Assembly: GCA_964610505.1 (NCBI GenBank)
Contig: CAZSXU010000040.1
Location: forward strand, 1 to 25,217
Direction of reading: 5' to 3'
From: CAZSXU01 sp964610505
Lineage (GTDB): Bacteria > Arandabacterota > Arandabacteria > JAGLYR01
DNA: 25,217 bases
The translations under genes were made by a program, and so were the position numbers. Shown piece after piece: positions 22,703-25,217 of this stretch. Within the stretch, counting starts at the first letter, position 1, and every line of letters begins with the position of its first letter. The notes below the pieces were generated by a model. The model saw only the letters and a list, made by a program, of their open reading frames with translations, had not been told where the DNA came from and ran no database searches.

Positions 22703-23380
22703 CTACTCGGCGAACTTCGCCTTGATCCCACCCCACGTGGTGCGCTCGCTGGCGGTCGGTCCGCAGGTCGGCCAGCCCGCACAGGTAGCGTGACAAGTGC
22801 TGGTTCCATCGCACGTATAGTTTCCCTGGAACGTGTATTCCTCACAGTCCGGAGCCCCCGCGCACGTTATCGATCCGTCGCACGTCTGGAGCGGGTCCTC
22901 GCACGTCGAGTTCCAGCATGTGGAACTCCCGTCACAAGTTGCCTCTCCGAAACACGTGAATTGTGAGTCGCACGTGTAGTGCCTCATGCATGTAACCCCG
23001 GCATCGCAGGTAGGTAGACCCGGGTCACACGTCGGCACGCTTGGGTCCGACGTCACACCCCAGCAGTCGGGGATGTCCCGATCGCACGTATACTGACCGT
23101 AAACGGTTTCGTACTCGCAGCCGGGGGCACCGTCACAAGTTGCCGCCCCATCGCACGTGCCGCCGTCTACGGTGTACTCTTTCACTGCGGCATGGGCCTT
23201 CCCGACGCCGGTCGCCGTGATTTCCATTCCGGCGTTCTCCAGGTGCACAATAGCTTCTCCCAGCAATGCCTGGAAGGCCGGAGAATCATCGTGCGAGACG
23301 GGTTCGATTCGGCCTCCAAGGAAGGCTGCGCAGAGGGCCACGAGTGTCGCCGCAGATCCCAGAACAATCGCCTTTCTCAT
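22703..23380 (-). CDS. Exported TC-repeat cysteine-rich protein
   Basis: 225 residues from the ATG at 23380, chosen for the strong GGGAGGT 7 nt upstream and the clean signal peptide (residues 1-~23); twenty further codons are open upstream but lack leader character. After a helical stretch (~30-70) comes a ~130-residue region with 20 cysteines, 17 of them in the dipeptide T-C, many as T-C-D-G, spaced 4-10 residues apart. The cysteine number is even, so an extracellular disulfide ladder is plausible. The protein ends T-T-W-G-G-I-K-A-K-F-A-E; a W-G-x-I-K tail of this sort may be a lineage-specific C-terminal motif (recalled, not verified). No known domain is recognised. It has its own promoter and terminator. 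Confidence 0.85.
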   Translation of the reverse strand: MRKAIVLGSAATLVALCAAFLGGRIEPVSHDDSPAFQALLGEAIVHLENAGMEITATGVGKAHAAVKEYTVDGGTCDGAATCDGAPGCEYETVYGQYTCDRDIPDCWGVTSDPSVPTCDPGLPTCDAGVTCMRHYTCDSQFTCFGEATCDGSSTCWNSTCEDPLQTCDGSITCAGAPDCEEYTFQGNYTCDGTSTCHATCAGWPTCGPTASERTTWGGIKAKFAE

Positions 23381-24042
23381 TCGCTTCACCTCCCTTCTCA
23401 GCCGAATGTCTTTCACGCGACTTGCTTCCTTCGCCCACAAAATTCCCCCCCCGAGGTCGGCTCTCCCGTTGACGTCCCTGGAATAGAGGGCAACGGAAAG
23501 GAACTTCTAGGCGCCAGCAACAATCTTACTCCCATGTATGTTCTGAGTCAAGTCTTTATGTCGGGAGCCAAGGCTCCGCTCGTGGTTTTTTGGGATTGTG
23601 TGAAACCGAAGATTTGTCTTTTTTGACACAAAGGCCACGGGCATGGCACCGCTGGTGAGTGGTTCGTCAATACGGTAATGACTTTAATTTCTGGATGTTA
23701 CGCCATTCTCTGGGGGCGAAGGAGGGAGAGAGACGACACCAGGAGGTTCAGATCACTTCACTCCCCCGTTTGGAGCGTCTGGATTCGGGAAATGTTCGAA
23801 GCCTTGTCCGGGTCGGCGGTGGGGAACACGGGAGGTCCCCAAAAACCCTCCGTCCAAGGATGTCCCAAAGGACAGATTGTGCGCATTGATTTGTTGGCCC
23901 GGGGCGGACAGAAGCCGACGTTCTATCCACGGACTTCTCCGATCATCCCCAAGAGAGGCAACTGAAGGTCTGCAACCGGTTTCGTCACAGTGGATCGGTC
24001 CCGGCTCAAACCTCCAGACACCCCTCTCGGGATCATCGGACA
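23381..24042. other. 662-bp intergenic region, no supported gene
   Basis: It contains the promoter at 23523-23551. A plus-strand hairpin ggagcc-aa-ggctcc (23563-23576) is followed by a T6 run at 23586, but no plus-strand gene precedes it. Short ORFs on both strands (for example 23659-23889 plus and 23753-24043 minus) have no domain, ribosome site or helix pattern. Confidence 0.55.
23523..23551 (-). promoter_or_regulatory. Sigma70-type promoter of the TC-repeat gene
   Basis: On the minus strand TTGACT (23546-23551), exactly 17 nt, TAAGAT (23523-23528). It is the best promoter match noticed in the window. It predicts a 5' leader of about 135 nt before the start at 23380. Confidence 0.6.
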
Positions 24043-25217
24043 CTACTTCAGCATCACCGCTTTCCTCTGCTCGACTCCCTGCGGTGTACTCAATCGATAG
24101 AAGTAGATGCCGGAGGACAGCGATTCGCCCGCGTCGTTCCTGCCGTCCCAGTAGGTTTCATAGGTGCCGGGTTCAAGATGTTGGTCGATGAGTGTCCGGA
24201 CCCGGCGCCCGCGCACGTCGTAGACCGCCAGGTTCACGAGTCCTCCAGGGCCGGGAATGCCGATCTCAATGGTCGTGTTCGGGTTGAACGGATTGGGGTA
24301 GTTATCGCCAAGATAGAGGGCCACGGGTCCACGGCGTCCATCCGCGATCACGGAACTCAGAGGCGGCATCCAGACCACGATGTCGAGGCTGGTGGTATCC
24401 GCGCCGCAGAGGGGACTCGAGACGATCAACCGGACCGCGACGGTTCCCGAGTCGGCGTACACATGCTGGGGATCTGCAACCCCGGTCGTGTCCGAGCCGT
24501 CACCGAAATCCCAGTACCACTCGGTGAAAGAACCGCTGGAGCAGTCGAAGAAACAGATCACGCTGTCCACACAGACGGTGTCCAGGTCGGCCGTGAAACA
24601 GGCCACAGGCGCGAGGCAGCCGTATCCTGTGCAGAAGACATCGCTGCAAAGCGCCTGGCCGGTTTCGATTCTGCATTCACGCGTGCCGGCAGCAGTCGGC
24701 TGCAACCGTACGGTCACCGTCAGGGACTCCCCGGCGGCGAGACCGTAGAATCCGCCACCCGAGACGATCCAGTACTGCGTACACGGCTCGTTTACACTCC
24801 CCTGGAGCACACCTCCGCCGGTATTCGTGATGCTGAAGGTCCTGTCTTCCGAGCTCCCCAACATCACGGCCCCGAAGTCCAGACTGTCGGGCTGGACTAG
24901 ACATGCAGGGGGATCGTCACCCACGCCCGTGCAGGCCACATCACTACAGAGTGCCTGACCGGTCTCGATTGAGCAGTTGTGGGTACCCGATACGGTGGGC
25001 TCGAAGCGGACGGTGACCGTGACCGACTGACCCGCGGTCAGATCATATGCGCCACCACCTGAAACGATGGAGTACTCCGCAGAGGTTTCGCTCACATCAC
25101 CCGAGAGCGTGCCGCCACCCGTGTTGGTAATGCTGAAGGTGGTATCCTTAGTAGCTCCCACCGTCACAATCCCGAAGTCGAGTGCAACAGGATCCACGGC
25201 GCAGGCGGGTGGGTCTT
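24043..25217 (-). CDS. Surface protein with choice-of-anchor-D repeats, PKD domain and sorting domain (N-terminus outside window)
   Basis: 391 codons are visible and the frame runs off the window edge, so the ATG-like codon at 25197 is internal. Two ~105-residue Ig-like repeats of the choice-of-anchor-D / HYDIN type start LDFGIVTVGA and LDFGAVMLGS; each contains FSITNTGGG and ends ETGQALCSDV. The phrase D-P-P-A-C is repeated before each, so further repeats probably lie upstream. A PKD domain follows (WYWDFGDGSDTTG). The last ~85 residues are the sorting domain: NYPNPFNPNTT, then YDVRGRRVRTL, W-D-G-R-N and GIYFYRL. It is an exported, probably cell-surface, protein. The function-bearing N-terminal part is not visible. 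Confidence 0.92.
   Translation of the reverse strand, partial: DPPACAVDPVALDFGIVTVGATKDTTFSITNTGGGTLSGDVSETSAEYSIVSGGGAYDLTAGQSVTVTVRFEPTVSGTHNCSIETGQALCSDVACTGVGDDPPACLVQPDSLDFGAVMLGSSEDRTFSITNTGGGVLQGSVNEPCTQYWIVSGGGFYGLAAGESLTVTVRLQPTAAGTRECRIETGQALCSDVFCTGYGCLAPVACFTADLDTVCVDSVICFFDCSSGSFTEWYWDFGDGSDTTGVADPQHVYADSGTVAVRLIVSSPLCGADTTSLDIVVWMPPLSSVIADGRRGPVALYLGDNYPNPFNPNTTIEIGIPGPGGLVNLAVYDVRGRRVRTLIDQHLEPGTYETYWDGRNDAGESLSSGIYFYRLSTPQGVEQRKAVMLK

Noticed and set aside
23563..23592. GC hairpin plus T6 as an intrinsic terminator on the plus strand
   Set aside because: Two-base loop and no plus-strand gene upstream; it lies instead near the promoter of a minus-strand gene.

Overview
The window looks like a GC-rich metagenome-assembled scaffold from an uncultured member of the FCB superphylum, of the 'Candidatus Eisenbacteria' / Latescibacterota kind. 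Three large minus-strand surface proteins (117-4241, 7123-9780, 24043-end) finish with the same FlgD-like / type-A sorting C-terminal domain: a P-N-P-F-N-P linker in two of them, then a 'YD..GR.V..L' strand, a W-D-G-x-D/N turn and a G-V/I-Y-hydrophobic strand. This goes with polymorphic outer-membrane-type beta-helix repeats, a TC-rich repeat protein, and a TPR protein carrying a G-D-N-D-T-Y-P segment known from DUF2723 proteins. The phylum assignment is inference. A run of 100 Ns at 6332-6431 shows that this is scaffolded draft sequence.

Layout. 1-4.2 kb: a giant secreted beta-helix protein whose N-terminal part has a clan CD-like (gingipain/caspase-type) His/Cys pair. 4.2-5.0 kb: intergenic DNA with an array of GGTATTTCAGGGACAG repeats and inverted copies. 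5.0-6.3 kb: exported TPR protein. 6.3-7.1 kb: GGGGACAG repeats, assembly gap, and a SAM-dependent methyltransferase cut by the gap. 7.1-9.8 kb: second beta-helix surface protein. 10.0-11.6 kb: exported C45-type Ntn hydrolase. 11.7-13.2 kb: decayed ground, with a four-helix membrane protein broken by an in-frame TAA, an inverted-repeat-bounded element, a 42-residue membrane peptide and a palindrome resembling an integron attC site. 13.2-14.2 kb: MDR-family oxidoreductase. 14.3-14.7 kb: an internally deleted REP-associated tyrosine transposase (RAYT) element that keeps both inverted termini. 14.7-17.7 kb: two divergent exported hydrolases, a class C beta-lactamase-fold serine hydrolase with TPRs and a C59 choloylglycine-hydrolase / penicillin-V-acylase type enzyme. 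17.8-18.6 kb: relic of a GT-C-type membrane glycosyltransferase. 18.7-20.4 kb: lipoprotein fusing a TolB-like propeller to a metallo-beta-lactamase-fold domain, with a perfect CRP-type operator upstream. 20.7-22.3 kb: S33 alpha/beta hydrolase. 22.7-23.4 kb: small exported TC-repeat protein. 24.0 kb-end: C-terminal part of a surface protein with choice-of-anchor-D, PKD and sorting domains.

Taken together, the genes are mostly single transcription units for exported, surface-attached or lipid-anchored proteins: amide, peptide and ester hydrolases plus large repeat-rich surface proteins. I see no long operon and no RNA gene or CRISPR array. Most intergenic gaps above 300 bp hold copies or fragments of a few short repeat families (cores ATTTC[A/G]GGGACAG, GGGGACAG and AATAGGGGTCAGC), which together with the RAYT relic suggest past REP/RAYT-type mobilisation.
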